The translations under genes were made by a program, and so were the position numbers. A stretch of DNA of 12,009 nt, taken from positions 1 through 12,009 of the forward strand of contig DAOVGD010000196.1 of NCBI GenBank assembly GCA_030672555.1, in the 5' to 3' direction. Shown piece by piece: positions 11,681-12,009 of the stretch (its first letter is position 1; each line of letters begins with the position of its first letter). The stretch comes from Desulfobacterales bacterium (GTDB lineage Bacteria; Desulfobacterota; Desulfobacteria; Desulfobacterales; C00003106). Below the pieces are notes generated by a model. The model was given only the letters and a program-made list of their open reading frames with translations. It searched no databases and was not told the origin of the DNA.

Positions 11681-12009
11681 ATGAATACATTTTTGACGAT
11701 AAGCAGAGAACTTTTCGAACAGGGCAAATCAGTCCGTTTCGAGGCCTGCGGCTGGAGTATGCGTCCCTGGATAAAAGACGGGGATTTCGTCATTGCAAGT
11801 CCGGTTGATAGTACTTCCGTTAAGATCGGGGATATTGTTTTTTATATTGCAGACAACGAGGGTGTGCTTGTTCACCGCATAATCGGCCTGCGCCGAAATA
11901 ATGGTGAAATGATTGCATTGATCAAAGGGGATGCCTGTTTTGGCCCCCCGGATAATGTCCCGGTTCAAAATATATTTGGACTGGTAGTATCGATTGAAAG
12001 AAAGGGGCG
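11681..12009 (+). CDS. S24/S26 signal-peptidase-like protein, 3' end beyond the window
   Basis: 109 codons are visible and the frame is still open at the window edge. Motifs fit a type I signal peptidase-like S26 fold. The catalytic Ser is S26 in ACGWSMRPW, followed by the IKDGDFVIA strand. A His replaces the general-base Lys at H65 in VHRIIG, as in the S26B (archaeal/ER, SipW-like) subfamily. KGD at 82-84 corresponds to the conserved Asp region. There is no N-terminal membrane anchor, because the catalytic Ser comes only 26 residues from the start, so it may be soluble or anchored at the C-terminus. It follows the peptide cassette and may cut the leader from the modified precursor, which is inferred from position only. 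The ATG at 11681 has a weak ribosome site; a GTG at 11675 is an alternative. Confidence 0.82.
   Translation, partial: MNTFLTISRELFEQGKSVRFEACGWSMRPWIKDGDFVIASPVDSTSVKIGDIVFYIADNEGVLVHRIIGLRRNNGEMIALIKGDACFGPPDNVPVQNIFGLVVSIERKG

Overview
The window looks like a piece of a Gram-negative, probably anaerobic, bacterial genome. Desulfobacterota (the former Deltaproteobacteria) is my best guess. The reasons are an archaeal-type shikimate entry pair in an otherwise bacterial setting, several c-di-GMP proteins (PilZ, HD-GYP), an ExeA-type polysaccharide-export ATPase, and a radical-SAM peptide cassette of a kind I associate with that group. This is judged from gene content alone, with no marker gene or database search.

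Region 1 (about 1-154) is a long imperfect palindrome resembling a MITE or palindromic repeat, probably cut by the window edge. Region 2 (163-2998, minus strand) reads right to left: 2-amino-3,7-dideoxy-D-threo-hept-6-ulosonate synthase, then 3-dehydroquinate synthase II (ATGA overlap), then an HD-domain phosphohydrolase. A PilZ-domain protein follows after an AATTCC-rich iterated spacer. The first two make 3-dehydroquinate by the route first described in methanogens. Region 3 (2999-3232) is a divergent intergenic region with a plausible minus-strand promoter and a perfect palindrome just before the next gene.

Region 4 (3233-11440, plus strand) is one tightly packed gene string in which every junction is an overlap or a gap of 19 nt or less. 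Its first half is a cell-surface polysaccharide module: WbqC-like protein, PIG-L deacetylase, DegT-type sugar aminotransferase, a WecA/MraY-type glycosyl-1-phosphate transferase carrying a C-terminal PilZ domain, an ExeA-type AAA ATPase and an HD-GYP protein. Its second half is a RiPP (ribosomally made, modified peptide) cassette: PqqD-like leader-binding protein, radical SAM/SPASM enzyme, a 55-codon Cys-containing precursor peptide at 10419-10586 and an HPr-kinase-like P-loop protein. After a 240-nt, GC-rich, repeat-filled gap, a signal-peptidase-like S24/S26 gene starts at 11681 and runs off the window.

The most interesting points are the small precursor gene, which ends in a Ser codon and sits 4-nt-overlapped with a kinase-like gene; the PilZ domain fused to a lipid-linked-sugar initiator, implying direct c-di-GMP control of polysaccharide initiation; and the apparent co-transcription of the polysaccharide/c-di-GMP genes with the peptide cassette.
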